From: Mycolicibacter engbaekii
Lineage (GTDB): Bacteria > Actinomycetota > Actinomycetes > Mycobacteriales > Mycobacteriaceae
Length of the DNA stretch: 64,000 nucleotides
Reading direction: 5' to 3'
Assembly (NCBI RefSeq): GCF_002101585.1
Contig: NZ_LQOT01000041.1
Coordinates: 1 to 64,000, forward strand
Positions 8,301 to 19,389 of the stretch are shown in pieces. Both the position numbers and the translations under genes were made by a program. Each line of letters starts with the position of its first letter. The stretch's first letter is position 1. The notes below the pieces were generated by a model. The model did not search any database, was not told where the DNA came from, and saw only the letters and a program-made list of their open reading frames with translations.

Positions 8301-10835
8301 TCAGGGCTCGGGCGGCGCGGCCAGATCCAGCACCATGGTGAGCCCGCCGCCCGGTGTCTCGGTGGCGCCGAGGGTTCCGCCCATCGCTTCGGCGAATCCT
8401 CGCGCCACCGAGAGGCCCAGCCCGATCCCGGTGGTGTTGTGCTGGTCGCCGCTGCGCTGGAAGGGCTCGAACAGGCGCTCGCCGCCGGGCGGCAGGCCCC
8501 GGCCCTGGTCGGCGATGTGGATCACCACCCGGTCGCCGAGCCGGGATGCACTGACCCGCACGGCGCCCGTCGGGGCGTAGCGCAGTGCGTTGTCCAGCAG
8601 GTTGGCCAGCACCCGGTCCAGCAGTCCCGCATCGGCCAGCACCACCTCATCGCCCACGTCGACGGCGACACGCTCGATACCGGTACGGCGAAAGCCGGTG
8701 TCGCCGCGGCCGATACTGCCCATGGCGTTTTCCACGGCGTCGTCGAGATACACCCGGTGCAACGCCGGTCGCACCGCCCCGGCGGCCAGCCGGGAGGAAT
8801 CGAGCAGGTTGGCCACCAGGGCGGTGAGCTGGTCGACCGATTCCTCGACGGTGGCCAGCAGTTCGGCGGTGTCCTCCGGTGAGAAGCCGACGTCCTCGGC
8901 GCGCAGACTCGACACCGCGGCCTTGGCCGCGGCCAGCGGGGTCCGCAGGTCATGACTGACCGCCGACAGCAGCGAGCGGCGCAGCTCATCGGCGCGTACG
9001 ACGGCCTCGGCGCGGGTGGCCTCGGCGGCCAGTTCGCGCTGTCTGACCAGCCCGGCTGCCTGTTTGGCCACCGCGGACAGCACCCGTCGGTCACGGGCCG
9101 CCAACTGTCTGCCCGACAGCAGCATCCAGAATTCCTCGTCGGCGTCGATCGCGGTGTCGGCGGACTCGACGGTCAACTGGGGTGCCTCGCCCACGGTGGC
9201 GATGATCGTGCGCCCGGATTCCGTGCCGTTGGGGGTGCGCTGCCGCAGCAGGCTCACTGCCCGCAGCGCGTAGGTCTCCCGCACGCGTTCCAACAGCGTC
9301 GCAAGATCGGCGCCGCGCAGCACCGCCCCGGAGAACAGGGCCAAAAGCTCCGCGTCATGTGAGGCACGGCCGGCCTCGCGGGCGCGTTCGGCGGCACGAT
9401 CCACCAGCGCCGCGACGGCGACTGCGACCAACAGCAGGACGACCTCGGTGATCGCCGAATCGGTGTCGGCGATGGTGAAACTGTAGCGCGGGTCGATCAG
9501 GAAGTAGTTGAGCAGCAACCCCGATATCACCGCCGAAACACTTGCCGCCCCAACGCCGCCCAGCAGCGAGACCACGAGCACACTGACGAAGAACAGCGCG
9601 CTCTCGCCGCCCACCCCGAGCAGGGGGTCCAACAGTTTCACGGTGACGGCGCACACCGCCGCGGGTACGAGCGCCGCCGCCAGCCACGGCAGGGCGCGAC
9701 GTTGCCGGGCAGACATCACCGGCATACGGATGCCGCCCCGGGACTCCTCGTGGGTCACGATGTGGACGTCGATCTTGCCGGACCGGCGCACCACCGTGGC
9801 TCCGATGCCCTCCTCGAACAGCCGCGCCCAGCGGGACCGGCGTGACGTCCCGATCACCAGCTGGGTGGCGTTGACTTCGCGGGCGAAGTCCAGCAGCGCG
9901 CTCGGCACGTCGTCGCCGACGACGACGTGCAGGGCAGCGCCCAGGCTGGTGGCCAGTTCGCGGATCTTCCCGATCCGCGCGGGCGGCAACCCCGAGTGCC
10001 CGTCGCCGGTCAGCACGTGTAGGGCCTCCAGCTCCGCTCCGGACCGCGACGCGATCCGTGAGGCACGCCGGATCAGTGTCTCCGATTCCGGGCCGCCGGT
10101 CACGGCCACCACCACGCGCTCGCGGGCCTCCCAGGTGGCGGTGATCTTGTTGTCGGCGCGGTATTTGGCCAGCGCGGCGTCCACCTGGTCCGCCACCCAC
10201 AGCAGCGCCAGTTCCCGCAACGCCGTGAGATTGCCGCCCCGGAAGAAGTTCGACAAGGCCGCGTCGACTTTCTCGGGCGCGTAGACGTTTCCGTGGGCGA
10301 GCCGTCGGCGCAGGGCTTCCGGGGCGATGTCGACGAGTTCCAGCTGCGACGCCTGCCGGACGAACGCGTCCGGCACGGTCTCCTGCTGCTGCACGCCGGT
10401 GATCTCGGCGACGACGTCGTTGAGGCTCTCCAGGTGCTGCACATTGAGCGTGGAGATCACCGTGATTCCGGCGGCGAGCAGCTGTTCGACGTCCTGCCAC
10501 CGTTTGTGGTTGGCGCTTCCCGGCGTGTTGGTGTGGGCCAGCTCGTCGACGAGCGCCACCTGCGGCCGGCGCGCCAGCACGGCGTCGACATCGAGTTCGG
10601 GGAAACGCTTGCCGCGGTAGTCGATCCAGCGCGGCGGGACCACCTCGATTCCCTCGAGCAGTTCCTCGGTGTGCCGCCGGCCGTATGTCTCGACCACCGC
10701 CGCCACCACGTCGGTGCCCCGCTCCAGCCGCCGATGGGCCTCCCCGAGCATCGCGTAGGTTTTGCCGACGCCGGGAGCCGCACCGAGATAGATGCGCAAC
10801 TCCCCACGCTTGCAAGGCGAGTCGTAAGGGCTCAC
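8301..10835 (-). CDS. kdpD: second KdpD sensor kinase at the end of the kdpFABC operon
   Basis: This 844-residue protein has the same architecture as copy 1: Walker A GAAPGVGKT near residue 20, USP-like region, four membrane helices, GAF-like region, HisKA with His628 in SHDLRTP, and HATPase_c. All catalytic motifs are intact. The GTG at 10835 was chosen because it lies 7 bases after the kdpC stop and gives the family N terminus; an ATG at 10904 would overlap kdpC. There is no kdpE next to it, so it must either share the KdpE at 7096 or use another regulator. Confidence 0.93.
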   Translation of the reverse strand: MSPYDSPCKRGELRIYLGAAPGVGKTYAMLGEAHRRLERGTDVVAAVVETYGRRHTEELLEGIEVVPPRWIDYRGKRFPELDVDAVLARRPQVALVDELAHTNTPGSANHKRWQDVEQLLAAGITVISTLNVQHLESLNDVVAEITGVQQQETVPDAFVRQASQLELVDIAPEALRRRLAHGNVYAPEKVDAALSNFFRGGNLTALRELALLWVADQVDAALAKYRADNKITATWEARERVVVAVTGGPESETLIRRASRIASRSGAELEALHVLTGDGHSGLPPARIGKIRELATSLGAALHVVVGDDVPSALLDFAREVNATQLVIGTSRRSRWARLFEEGIGATVVRRSGKIDVHIVTHEESRGGIRMPVMSARQRRALPWLAAALVPAAVCAVTVKLLDPLLGVGGESALFFVSVLVVSLLGGVGAASVSAVISGLLLNYFLIDPRYSFTIADTDSAITEVVLLLVAVAVAALVDRAAERAREAGRASHDAELLALFSGAVLRGADLATLLERVRETYALRAVSLLRQRTPNGTESGRTIIATVGEAPQLTVESADTAIDADEEFWMLLSGRQLAARDRRVLSAVAKQAAGLVRQRELAAEATRAEAVVRADELRRSLLSAVSHDLRTPLAAAKAAVSSLRAEDVGFSPEDTAELLATVEESVDQLTALVANLLDSSRLAAGAVRPALHRVYLDDAVENAMGSIGRGDTGFRRTGIERVAVDVGDEVVLADAGLLDRVLANLLDNALRYAPTGAVRVSASRLGDRVVIHIADQGRGLPPGGERLFEPFQRSGDQHNTTGIGLGLSVARGFAEAMGGTLGATETPGGGLTMVLDLAAPPEP

Positions 10836-10842
10836 AGTTCGA

Positions 10843-11736
10843 TCATCCGCCCCGGCAGCAACCGGCGACAGGGTGCCGGCGGTCCAATTCCAGGTTGACC
10901 GCAACCACGCTCACCCGGGCCTGGCCGAGGAATCCCAGCAGTCGGCCGCGCTGATGGGCACCGATCACCGCGCGGACCTCGGCTGCGCTGATGCCCCGCG
11001 CTTTCGCGATCCGCTCGGCCTGCAGGTCGGCGTAGGCCGGTGAGATGTCGGGGTCCAGGCCGCTGCCGCTGGCGGTGACCGCATCGGCCGGCACCCGGGG
11101 ATGCCCGGGCGCGGCCCCCCGGATCGGCACGATGCGGCCGGCCGCATAGTCCTCGCCCGCCTGCGCGCATTGCACACGGACGCCGTGGTATTCGGCCATA
11201 AAGGGTGCGCTGCCGGTCTGGCACGGTTCGTTGACGCTGACCACGCGGCTGGGATGGGTGACGGCGCCGTGGGCGTCGCGCGGGCCGAAAACAGCCAGTA
11301 CCGCGCCCTTTCCGCCCGGCGTGCAGAAGGGCCGCGCCCCGGCCGCCGCACCCAGGCCTTCCGTCTGCGCAATGGCTACGCTGCGCGCGCAGACCTGGCT
11401 GAGCAGGCTCGGGTGCGCGGGCCGGTCGACCATGCTTTCCGGGCCCAGATTGCTTGCCCCGCTTGCCAGGGTGTCGTAGCCGGTTGCGCTCGGCCGGCTC
11501 TGCAGATACTGGGGCAACGGGCGGCCGGCGGCGTCGGTGAACGACTGCCCGATCAGGGCGCTGGCGACCGGCTGGCCGTCCACGGTGATCAGCGAGCCTT
11601 CGGCGCGGCCGTGCAGACCCGGGATCTGCGCCACCAGCCAGACACCGATCGGGTAGCCGATGCCCAGGATGGCGGTCAAGACCAGCAGTGCCCGCAGCGC
11701 CACCAGGTGGCCCCGGATCGCGTCCGTCATTCTCAT
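10843..11736 (-). CDS. kdpC: potassium-transporting ATPase subunit C, long form
   Basis: KdpC is the single-span chaperone-like subunit of the KdpFABC pump. An N-terminal membrane helix (about 12-36) is followed by an extracytoplasmic domain with the conserved ASNLGPES (93-100) and DAVTASGSGLDP (218-229) segments. At 297 residues it is about 100 longer than the roughly 190-residue M. tuberculosis and E. coli proteins. The extra length lies between those two blocks (about residues 110-212) and contains Cys138, Cys172 and Cys190. The start is 1 base after the kdpB stop. Confidence 0.92.
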   Translation of the reverse strand: MRMTDAIRGHLVALRALLVLTAILGIGYPIGVWLVAQIPGLHGRAEGSLITVDGQPVASALIGQSFTDAAGRPLPQYLQSRPSATGYDTLASGASNLGPESMVDRPAHPSLLSQVCARSVAIAQTEGLGAAAGARPFCTPGGKGAVLAVFGPRDAHGAVTHPSRVVSVNEPCQTGSAPFMAEYHGVRVQCAQAGEDYAAGRIVPIRGAAPGHPRVPADAVTASGSGLDPDISPAYADLQAERIAKARGISAAEVRAVIGAHQRGRLLGFLGQARVSVVAVNLELDRRHPVAGCCRGG

Positions 11737-11737
11737 C

Positions 11738-13876
11738 TCAGGCCATCCCGGGTAGCAGCTGCACCAGCAGGTCGATCAGTTTGATGCCGAGGAACGGGGC
11801 CGCGATGCCGCCCAGGCCGTAGACCGCCAGGTTGCGGTTGAGCAGCGCGGACGCGCTGCCCGCGACGTAACGCACTCCACGCAGCGCCAGCGGGATCAGG
11901 GCGGCGATGATCAGCGCGTTGAAGATCACCGCCGACAGGATCGCCGACTGCGGACTGTGCAACCGCATCACGTTGAGCAGGCCCAGTCCCGGAAAGATCG
12001 CCACGAACAGTGCCGGGATGATGGCGAAGTATTTGGCGATGTCGTTGGCGATCGAGAACGTGGTCAGCGCACCCCGGGTGATCAGCAGCTGCTTGCCGAT
12101 CTCCACGATCTCGATGAGTTTGGTGGGGTCGGAGTCCAGGTCCACCATGTTGCCGGCTTCCTTGGCGGCGCTGGTGCCGGTGTTCATCGCCACCCCGACA
12201 TCGGCCTGTGCCAGCGCCGGGGCGTCGTTGGTGCCGTCGCCGGTCATCGCGACCAGCCGACCGCCCTGCTGCTCCCGTTTGATCAGCATCAGCTTGTCTT
12301 CGGGGGTGGCCTCGGCAAGGAAGTCGTCGACCCCGGCCTCATCGGCAATCGCCTTGGCGGTCAACGGGTTGTCGCCGGTGATCATCACGGTCCGGATGCC
12401 CATCCGGCGCATGGCGTCGAACCGCTCGCGCATGCCCTGCTTGAGCACGTCGCGCAGGTGAATGACACCGAGCACCATGGCGGGTCCGCCGACGAGCACT
12501 TCGGCGACCACCAGCGGGGTGCCACCGGCGGCGCCGATACCGTCGACGATCTGGCCGAGTTCGGTGGGGATCTCGCCGCCGTGGCCGCGCACCCAGTCCG
12601 CCACCGCATGGGTGGCGCCTTTGCGCAGTTGGCGTCCGCCGATATCCACGCCGGACATGCGCGTCAGCGCGGAGAACTCGACCCAGGTCGCGGCCGTCAG
12701 TTCGCCCGGTGTGCGGGTACGCAGCCCGTAGGCCTCTTTGGCATAGACGACGATCGAGCGCCCCTCGGGGGTTTCGTCGGCGAGGCTGGACAGCTGGGCG
12801 GCGTCTGCCAGTTCGGCGGCGCTGACCCCGGTCAGTGCAAGGAACTCCGAGGCGTGCCGGTTGCCCAGGGTGATGGTGCCGGTCTTGTCCAGCAGCAGGG
12901 TGTTGACGTCGCCGGCGGCCTCCACCGCGCGGCCGGACATGGCCAGCACATTGCGCTGCACCAGCCGGTCCATGCCGGCGATCCCGATGGCGGACAGCAG
13001 CGCCCCGATCGTGGTGGGGATCAGGCAGACCAGCAGCGCCACCAAGACGATGCCGCTGACGCCGTTGCCGTTGAGCGCCGCGGTGTCGGCGACGCCGGGA
13101 TTGTCGGCCTTGGAGTAGATCGCCAGCGGCTGCAGAGTGGCCACGGCGATCACCAGGATGATGCTGAGGGCGGCCAGCAGGATGTTCAACGCGATCTCGT
13201 TCGGGGTCCGTTGCCGGTTGGCGCCTTCGACCAGCGCGATCATCCGGTCGACGAAGCTGTGTCCGGGTAGCTGGGTGATCCGAACCACGATGCGGTCCGA
13301 GAGCACCCGGGTTCCGCCGGTGACCGCCGAACGGTCTCCGCCGGACTCCCGGATCACCGGCGCCGATTCGCCGGTGATCGCGGATTCGTCCACCGAGGCG
13401 ATGCCCTGCACCACGTCGCCGTCGCCGGGGATGATCTGGCCCGCCTCGACCACCACGACGTCTCCCCGCTGCAGCAGTGGTGCCGCCACAGCCTCCTCGA
13501 TACCGGGTGTGGTGGGGGTCCACCCGCGAAGCCGGCGCGCGACCGTGTCGGACTTGGACTTTCGCAGCGCGTCGGCCTGCGCCTTGCCGCGGCCTTCGGC
13601 GACCGCTTCGGCCAGGTTGGCGATCACCACGGTCAGCCATAGCCAGCCCACGGTCAACCAGCCGAACCAGCTCGGATCGCCCATCGCCAGCACCGTCGAC
13701 CACACGGCGCCGATCTCGACGATGAGCATCACCGGGTTGCGCCACAGGGTGCGGGGATCGAGCTTGCGCAGCGCGGCGGGCAGCGACCGGGCCAGCAGGG
13801 CGCGGTCGATCAGTCCGCTCGGCACCTGCCGGTGCTCGGTCTGCGGTGGCGGGGAGGCCGCCAGGGCCGAGCGCAT
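11738..13876 (-). CDS. kdpB: potassium-transporting ATPase ATP-binding subunit B
   Basis: This 712-residue P-type ATPase subunit energises K+ uptake. It contains the actuator loop with ITGES, the phosphorylation site DKTGTIT, the [12 protein letters not shown] hinge and about seven membrane helices. It lies between kdpA and kdpC with 1-base gaps, so the operon is tightly coupled. All catalytic motifs are present. Confidence 0.98.
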   Translation of the reverse strand: MRSALAASPPPQTEHRQVPSGLIDRALLARSLPAALRKLDPRTLWRNPVMLIVEIGAVWSTVLAMGDPSWFGWLTVGWLWLTVVIANLAEAVAEGRGKAQADALRKSKSDTVARRLRGWTPTTPGIEEAVAAPLLQRGDVVVVEAGQIIPGDGDVVQGIASVDESAITGESAPVIRESGGDRSAVTGGTRVLSDRIVVRITQLPGHSFVDRMIALVEGANRQRTPNEIALNILLAALSIILVIAVATLQPLAIYSKADNPGVADTAALNGNGVSGIVLVALLVCLIPTTIGALLSAIGIAGMDRLVQRNVLAMSGRAVEAAGDVNTLLLDKTGTITLGNRHASEFLALTGVSAAELADAAQLSSLADETPEGRSIVVYAKEAYGLRTRTPGELTAATWVEFSALTRMSGVDIGGRQLRKGATHAVADWVRGHGGEIPTELGQIVDGIGAAGGTPLVVAEVLVGGPAMVLGVIHLRDVLKQGMRERFDAMRRMGIRTVMITGDNPLTAKAIADEAGVDDFLAEATPEDKLMLIKREQQGGRLVAMTGDGTNDAPALAQADVGVAMNTGTSAAKEAGNMVDLDSDPTKLIEIVEIGKQLLITRGALTTFSIANDIAKYFAIIPALFVAIFPGLGLLNVMRLHSPQSAILSAVIFNALIIAALIPLALRGVRYVAGSASALLNRNLAVYGLGGIAAPFLGIKLIDLLVQLLPGMA

Positions 13877-13877
13877 G

Positions 13878-15548
13878 TCAGTGCAGCCCTTCAGCCAGCG
13901 GACCCAGCGCCAGCGACGGCAGGAAGGTGAGCGCGACCAGGATGACCGTCACGCCGACCACCAAGCCCACGAACTGCGGTCTGTGGGTGGGCAACGTGCC
14001 GATCGATTCCGGAGTGCGTCCCTGCGCGGCGAGCGCCCCGGCCAGCGCGAGCACCATGATGATCGGCACGAATCTGCCGATGAGCATGGCGATTCCCAGC
14101 GCCGTCTCGTACCACGTCCCGTCGGCCGCCAACCCGGCGAACGCCGAACCGTTGTTGTTCGCCGCGGAGGTGAAGGCATACAGCACCTCGGACAGTCCGT
14201 GCGGCCCGGTGTTGCTCATCGCCGAGCGCGGTCCCGGCAGGGCGATCGAGATGGCCGTGCCGGCCAGCACGACCACCGGCATCACCAGGAAATAGCTTGC
14301 CGCCAGCTTGATTTCGCGCGCCGTGATCTTCTTACCCAGGTATTCCGGGGTACGCCCCACCATCAGACCGGCGACGAACACGGTGATCACGGCAAGGATC
14401 AGGAGTCCGTAGAGGCCGGAGCCGGCGCCGCCGGGCGCCACCTCCCCGAGCTGCATGTCGACCATCGTCATCAGGCCGCCCAGACTGGTGTAGGAGTCGT
14501 GCGCGGAATCCACCGCGCCGGTGGACGTCAGCGTGGTGGCAGCGGCGAAGACCGCGGAGTCGGCGACCCCGAGACGCTGCTCGACCCCTTCGCCGGCGGC
14601 CCCGACCGCGGTGGGAACGGTGCCGTGGTGCGCCAGCTGCGACCAGCTGAGCAGGCCGACGCCGATGACGGCCAGCACCGTCATGACGGCGACGATGGCG
14701 TGCCCCTGCTTTGCGCTGCCCACCATGCGCCCGAACGTGCGGGGCAGGGAGAACGCGACGACCAGCAGCAGAAAGATCTCCAACCAGTTGGTCCACGCGG
14801 TGGGGTTTTCGAAGGGATGCGCGGAGTTGGCGTTGTAGAAGCCACCCCCGTTGGTGCCCAACAGCTTTATGGACTCCTGGCTGGCCACCGGGCCGCCGGG
14901 AAGGGTCTGCGGCGCGCCCGCGATCGTGGTCAGGGTCTGGTCTTCGACATGGAAGTTCTGGACGACGCCGCCGGCGATCAACACAATGGCGGCAAGAGCC
15001 GCGATGGGCAACAGGATGCGCAGGGTGCCGCGGACCAGATCAACCCAGAATGAGCCCAGCACCGCGGTGCGCCGTCGCGCGAAGCCGCGCACCAAGGCGA
15101 TGGCCACCGCCATCCCGACCGCCGCGGACACGAAGTTCTGCACCGCCAGGGCGGCCATCTGCACCAGATGCCCCTGGGTGGATTCACCGGCGTACGCCTG
15201 CCAGTTGGTGTTGGTGACGAAGCTGACCGCGGTGTTCCACGCCAGCCCGGCAGTCATCGCGCCCGCCGCATGGGGGCGATGCAGCACCAGCGCGCCCTGC
15301 AACAGCTGCGCCGCGAAGACGAACACCACGCACACCGCGGAGAAAGCCAGCACACTGCGCGCATAGCCGACCCAGGTCTGCTCGCGCCCAGGGTCCACAC
15401 CCACCATGCGGTAGATGAATCGTTCACCGCGGGAATGTGTTTCGCGGCTATATACCCGGTGCATGTAGTCCCCCAGCGGGGCGTGCACGATAACCAGCGC
15501 CACCACCAGCGAGGACAGGAACACCGCCCCGGAGGCTGCCGTAGTCAC
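13878..15548 (-). CDS. kdpA: potassium-transporting ATPase subunit A (K+ channel-like)
   Basis: This 556-residue protein with about ten membrane helices forms the K+-selective pore of the Kdp complex and belongs to the SKT superfamily. Selectivity-loop remnants such as [26 protein letters not shown] and NNNGSAFAG are visible. The GTG start follows directly after the kdpF stop with no spacer. Confidence 0.97.
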   Translation of the reverse strand: MTTAASGAVFLSSLVVALVIVHAPLGDYMHRVYSRETHSRGERFIYRMVGVDPGREQTWVGYARSVLAFSAVCVVFVFAAQLLQGALVLHRPHAAGAMTAGLAWNTAVSFVTNTNWQAYAGESTQGHLVQMAALAVQNFVSAAVGMAVAIALVRGFARRRTAVLGSFWVDLVRGTLRILLPIAALAAIVLIAGGVVQNFHVEDQTLTTIAGAPQTLPGGPVASQESIKLLGTNGGGFYNANSAHPFENPTAWTNWLEIFLLLVVAFSLPRTFGRMVGSAKQGHAIVAVMTVLAVIGVGLLSWSQLAHHGTVPTAVGAAGEGVEQRLGVADSAVFAAATTLTSTGAVDSAHDSYTSLGGLMTMVDMQLGEVAPGGAGSGLYGLLILAVITVFVAGLMVGRTPEYLGKKITAREIKLAASYFLVMPVVVLAGTAISIALPGPRSAMSNTGPHGLSEVLYAFTSAANNNGSAFAGLAADGTWYETALGIAMLIGRFVPIIMVLALAGALAAQGRTPESIGTLPTHRPQFVGLVVGVTVILVALTFLPSLALGPLAEGLH

Positions 15549-15638
15549 CTAGAACCGTTCCGGGAAGAGCAGCGCCGCGACCAGCAGCGCGAGCACCAGA
15601 ACGGTCAGTGCCAGACCGACGGCGTTGGCGACGCTCAC
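15549..15638 (-). CDS. kdpF: small membrane subunit KdpF
   Basis: This 29-residue single-span hydrophobic peptide ends LLFPERF, close to the LLFPEKF end of M. tuberculosis KdpF. KdpF stabilises the KdpABC complex. The GTG start at 15638 overlaps the TGA of the preceding 27-codon ORF (GTGA overlap), and its stop abuts kdpA. Longer in-frame starts upstream encode arginine-rich sequence and are unlikely. Confidence 0.9.
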   Translation of the reverse strand: MSVANAVGLALTVLVLALLVAALLFPERF

Positions 15639-15718
15639 AGTCGCTCCACCCACGTCAGCACCGCGCCGAGCAGGGCGAAGAGCACCACCGTCAGGATCAG
15701 GTACGCAACGACAGCCAC
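15635..15718 (-). CDS. 27-residue single-span membrane micro-ORF preceding kdpF
   Basis: A GTG at 15718 opens a 27-codon frame whose product is almost entirely one hydrophobic helix (MAVVAYLILTVVLFALLGAV...) ending TWVERL. A strong ribosome binding site (GAAGGAG) lies 5 bases upstream, and its TGA overlaps the kdpF GTG. It is therefore the first gene of the kdp operon as written. It does not have the FPE(R/K)F end of KdpF. Function is unknown; an additional small regulator or stabiliser of the pump is an inference from position only. Confidence 0.65.
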   Translation of the reverse strand: MAVVAYLILTVVLFALLGAVLTWVERL

Positions 15719-15863
15719 GTGGTCTCCTTCTCGGGAACCCGACTGCCCTGAAGCTAGACCCGGCCAACCGGCACGGCGGTGGCCGTTGACGCTTTCTTTA
15801 CGCTCGACGCGGCGTCCTTAACGGCTCAATTACGCTGCGGCCGCGTCCGACCCGGCGGGGCCA
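15719..15863 (-). promoter_or_regulatory. kdp operon upstream region with AT-rich element
   Basis: This intergenic stretch separates the kdp operon from the end of ppx2. It contains an unusually AT-rich element at 15787-15804 (reading TGACGCTTTCTTTACGCT on the plus strand), about 70 bases before the first start codon. Such T/A runs are known KdpE-binding features in other bacteria, so it is a candidate KdpE operator. No terminator is obvious. Confidence 0.35.
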
Positions 15864-16808
15864 CTAGGCGATCGACAACACGATGCCGTCCAGGATGTCG
15901 TGTTCGCTGACCACCAGCTCGCCGATACCGGCGCGCTCGGCGAAGATCCGGGCCAGCTCCTGGACGACGATCGCGCCGCCGCCGATCACGTCGACACGGC
16001 CGGGATGCATCGGACCCAGCGCGGCCCGCTCGGCACGGCTCATCCCGATCAGCCGGTCGCAGACCGCCGAGAGCTCGTCGAAGCCGGTATGCGACAGGTG
16101 GATCACCGTCGGGTCGTACTTCTCGAGACCGAGCGCCAACGCCGCCAGCGTCGTCATGGTGCCGGCCACCCCCACCCAGGTCCGGGCGCGCTGGACGGGC
16201 ACGGCCGCGACCGCTTCGCCGAGCAGTCCACGGACCATGTCGCGGGCAGCCGAAACCTCGGCGGCGGTCGGCGGGTCGGAATGCAAGCACCGCTCGGTGA
16301 CCCGGACACAGCCGACGTTCGCCGAATAGCTGGCCACTACCCCGTTCTCGGGATCCCCGAGCACCACCTCGGTGGATCCGCCCCCGAGGTCCACGACCAC
16401 GAATGGCCCGTCGGCGCTGTCCAACTCGCCGACCGCGCCGCGGAAGGACAGTTGCGCTTCCTGCGCCCCGGTGATGACCTCGGCCACCGCACCCGGTACC
16501 GCTCGGCCCAGCGCCTGCGCGGTCATCGCGAAGAACACGTCGCGGTTGGCCGCGTCCCGGGTGGCCGAGGTGGCCACCATCCGCACCCGTGAAACACCGT
16601 GGGCCAGCAGCAGATCAGCGTAGTCAGCCAGCGCTGCGCGGGTGCGTTCCAGTGCCTCGGGGGCGAATCGCCCGGTCGCGTCGACGCCCTCGCCCAGCCG
16701 CACGACACGCATCTCACGATGGATGTCGCGCAGTCCGCCATTCACCGGCTCGGCGATCAGCAGCCGAATCGAGTTGGTGCCGCAGTCGATTCCGGCCAGT
16801 GCGTTCAT
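15864..16808 (-). CDS. ppx2: Ppx/GppA-family exopolyphosphatase-like protein
   Basis: This 314-residue protein belongs to the ASKHA/GppA phosphatase superfamily (DCGTNSIRLLIAE at 9-21; VVDLGGGSTEVVLG near 140; GGGAIV near 270). It is the syntenic counterpart of M. tuberculosis Rv1026, reported as PPX2, acting on polyphosphate or pppGpp. It is the last gene of the eno-FtsB-DUF501-ppx2 order, 49 bases after the DUF501 gene. Confidence 0.92.
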   Translation of the reverse strand: MNALAGIDCGTNSIRLLIAEPVNGGLRDIHREMRVVRLGEGVDATGRFAPEALERTRAALADYADLLLAHGVSRVRMVATSATRDAANRDVFFAMTAQALGRAVPGAVAEVITGAQEAQLSFRGAVGELDSADGPFVVVDLGGGSTEVVLGDPENGVVASYSANVGCVRVTERCLHSDPPTAAEVSAARDMVRGLLGEAVAAVPVQRARTWVGVAGTMTTLAALALGLEKYDPTVIHLSHTGFDELSAVCDRLIGMSRAERAALGPMHPGRVDVIGGGAIVVQELARIFAERAGIGELVVSEHDILDGIVLSIA

Positions 16809-16857
16809 GTGCGCCGCTCCGCAGCAGCACCGCGCTCTGCGCCGTCAAGGGCGCGTG

Positions 16858-17349
16858 TCATAGCCAGTCCTGCGGGGCCAGGATGCCCGCCATCGCCGGT
16901 TCGGCCGCCAATATCGCCAGCGCCTCGTCACCGAACGGGTTGACCCCGCGGCCCTTGGCCAGCGCATGCGCCATCAGCACGTGCAGGCATTTCACCCGGT
17001 CGGGCATCCCGCCGCCGGTGAACGTGGTGCCCAGCGGCTCGATGGCATCCCGTTCGGCCAGATAGGACTCGTGTGCGGCCCGGTAGCCGGCGGCCAGCTC
17101 GGGATCGTGCTGCAGCCGCTCGGTCATCTGCGCCATCAGGCCCGAGGACTCCAGCCGGCTGGCCGCGGCGGTCAGCGCCGGGTGCGTCAGGTAGTACAGG
17201 GTGGGAAACGGTGTTCCGTCGGGCAGCTTCGGGGCGGTCTTGACCACGGCGGGCTCGCCGTTGGGGCACCGGTAGGAGATCTCCAGGACGCCGCGCGCCT
17301 CGCGGCCCAGTTGCCGGCTCACTGCGTCCAGGTCGGCCGGATCAACCAC
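16858..17349 (-). CDS. DUF501 domain-containing protein (Rv1025-like)
   Basis: This 163-residue protein matches the DUF501 family (segments YRCPNGEPAVVKTAP, FPTLYYLTHP, GGMPDRVKCLHVLMAHALAKG). The conserved Cys and His residues in these blocks suggest metal binding, but no function is established. It overlaps the end of the FtsB-like gene by 8 bases, in the order eno-ftsB-DUF501-ppx seen across Actinobacteria. Confidence 0.92.
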   Translation of the reverse strand: MVDPADLDAVSRQLGREARGVLEISYRCPNGEPAVVKTAPKLPDGTPFPTLYYLTHPALTAAASRLESSGLMAQMTERLQHDPELAAGYRAAHESYLAERDAIEPLGTTFTGGGMPDRVKCLHVLMAHALAKGRGVNPFGDEALAILAAEPAMAGILAPQDWL

Positions 17350-18004
17350 CGGGCACCACCGGTACGGGCGGGGCGGGCAGCCCCGGCGGACCGGGCGGTC
17401 CCGGGGGGCCCGGCGGCACCGGCGCGGGGTGGGGTGCGTCGGCGATGGTGTGCCACAGCGCGGTGTACCAGGGATCGTCGCTGGCCAGGGCCGGGGAGTC
17501 GGTGCCCGGTTCGCCGGGCATCTCCGGTGCGCCGGGCAGCTGCACCTGGTAGGGGATCTCGCCGGGCATGACGAAGCCCAGGCGCTGGCGGGCCTGCGCC
17601 CGGATGTGCGCGGGATCCTCGAGGTTGGCCTTCTGCTGCTGCAGGTCGCTGATCTGGCGGTGCAGGGTGTCCTCCAATTGGGACTGCTGTTTCATCTCCG
17701 CGTGCTGGGCGAAGAAGGTACGGACCGGACCGGCGAGGGTCAGGGTGAGCACGCACATCACCGCCGCCAGGATCACCGCCCGCCGGGCGGTGAACCCCAC
17801 CCGCAGCTCCGAGCTCTGCTCGGCGGCCGCCGCGATGGCGCGTCTGACCGCTCCGGCCGGTGACGGCGACGGGGCTCGCGAGCTACTGGTCCCCCGGCGT
17901 ACCGCCGGCGCGCGGCGCGGGCGCGCCCGTCCGTTTTCTCCGCCCCGTCCCGGCCGCGATGTCGCGGCGCGCCGCTTGGCGTCGGGCCGTTTCGGATCGG
18001 ACAT
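17342..18004 (-). CDS. FtsB/DivIC-family septum formation initiator (Rv1024-like)
   Basis: This 220-residue protein has a basic, disordered N terminus (1-70), one membrane helix (about 74-96), and a coiled coil (QLEDTLHRQISDLQQQKANLED) with the RLGFVMPGEIPY motif of FtsB/DivIC proteins. The tail is rich in Pro and Gly. It should act in the FtsQ-FtsL-FtsB division subcomplex. It starts 18 bases after eno. Confidence 0.93.
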   Translation of the reverse strand: MSDPKRPDAKRRAATSRPGRGGENGRARPRRAPAVRRGTSSSRAPSPSPAGAVRRAIAAAAEQSSELRVGFTARRAVILAAVMCVLTLTLAGPVRTFFAQHAEMKQQSQLEDTLHRQISDLQQQKANLEDPAHIRAQARQRLGFVMPGEIPYQVQLPGAPEMPGEPGTDSPALASDDPWYTALWHTIADAPHPAPVPPGPPGPPGPPGLPAPPVPVVPGG

Positions 18005-18022
18005 GGCAGCGGCCCCTGGCTG

Positions 18023-19348
<1,326 letters not shown>

Positions 19349-19389
19349 CTAGTGAGGGCCTGCTGGGAGCCTAGCCCGTACCGGACGCC

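Noticed and set aside
15549..15767. 72-codon version of KdpF
   Set aside because: The N-terminal extension is arginine-rich and out of character; the GTG at 15638 gives the normal KdpF length and overlaps the preceding micro-ORF stop.
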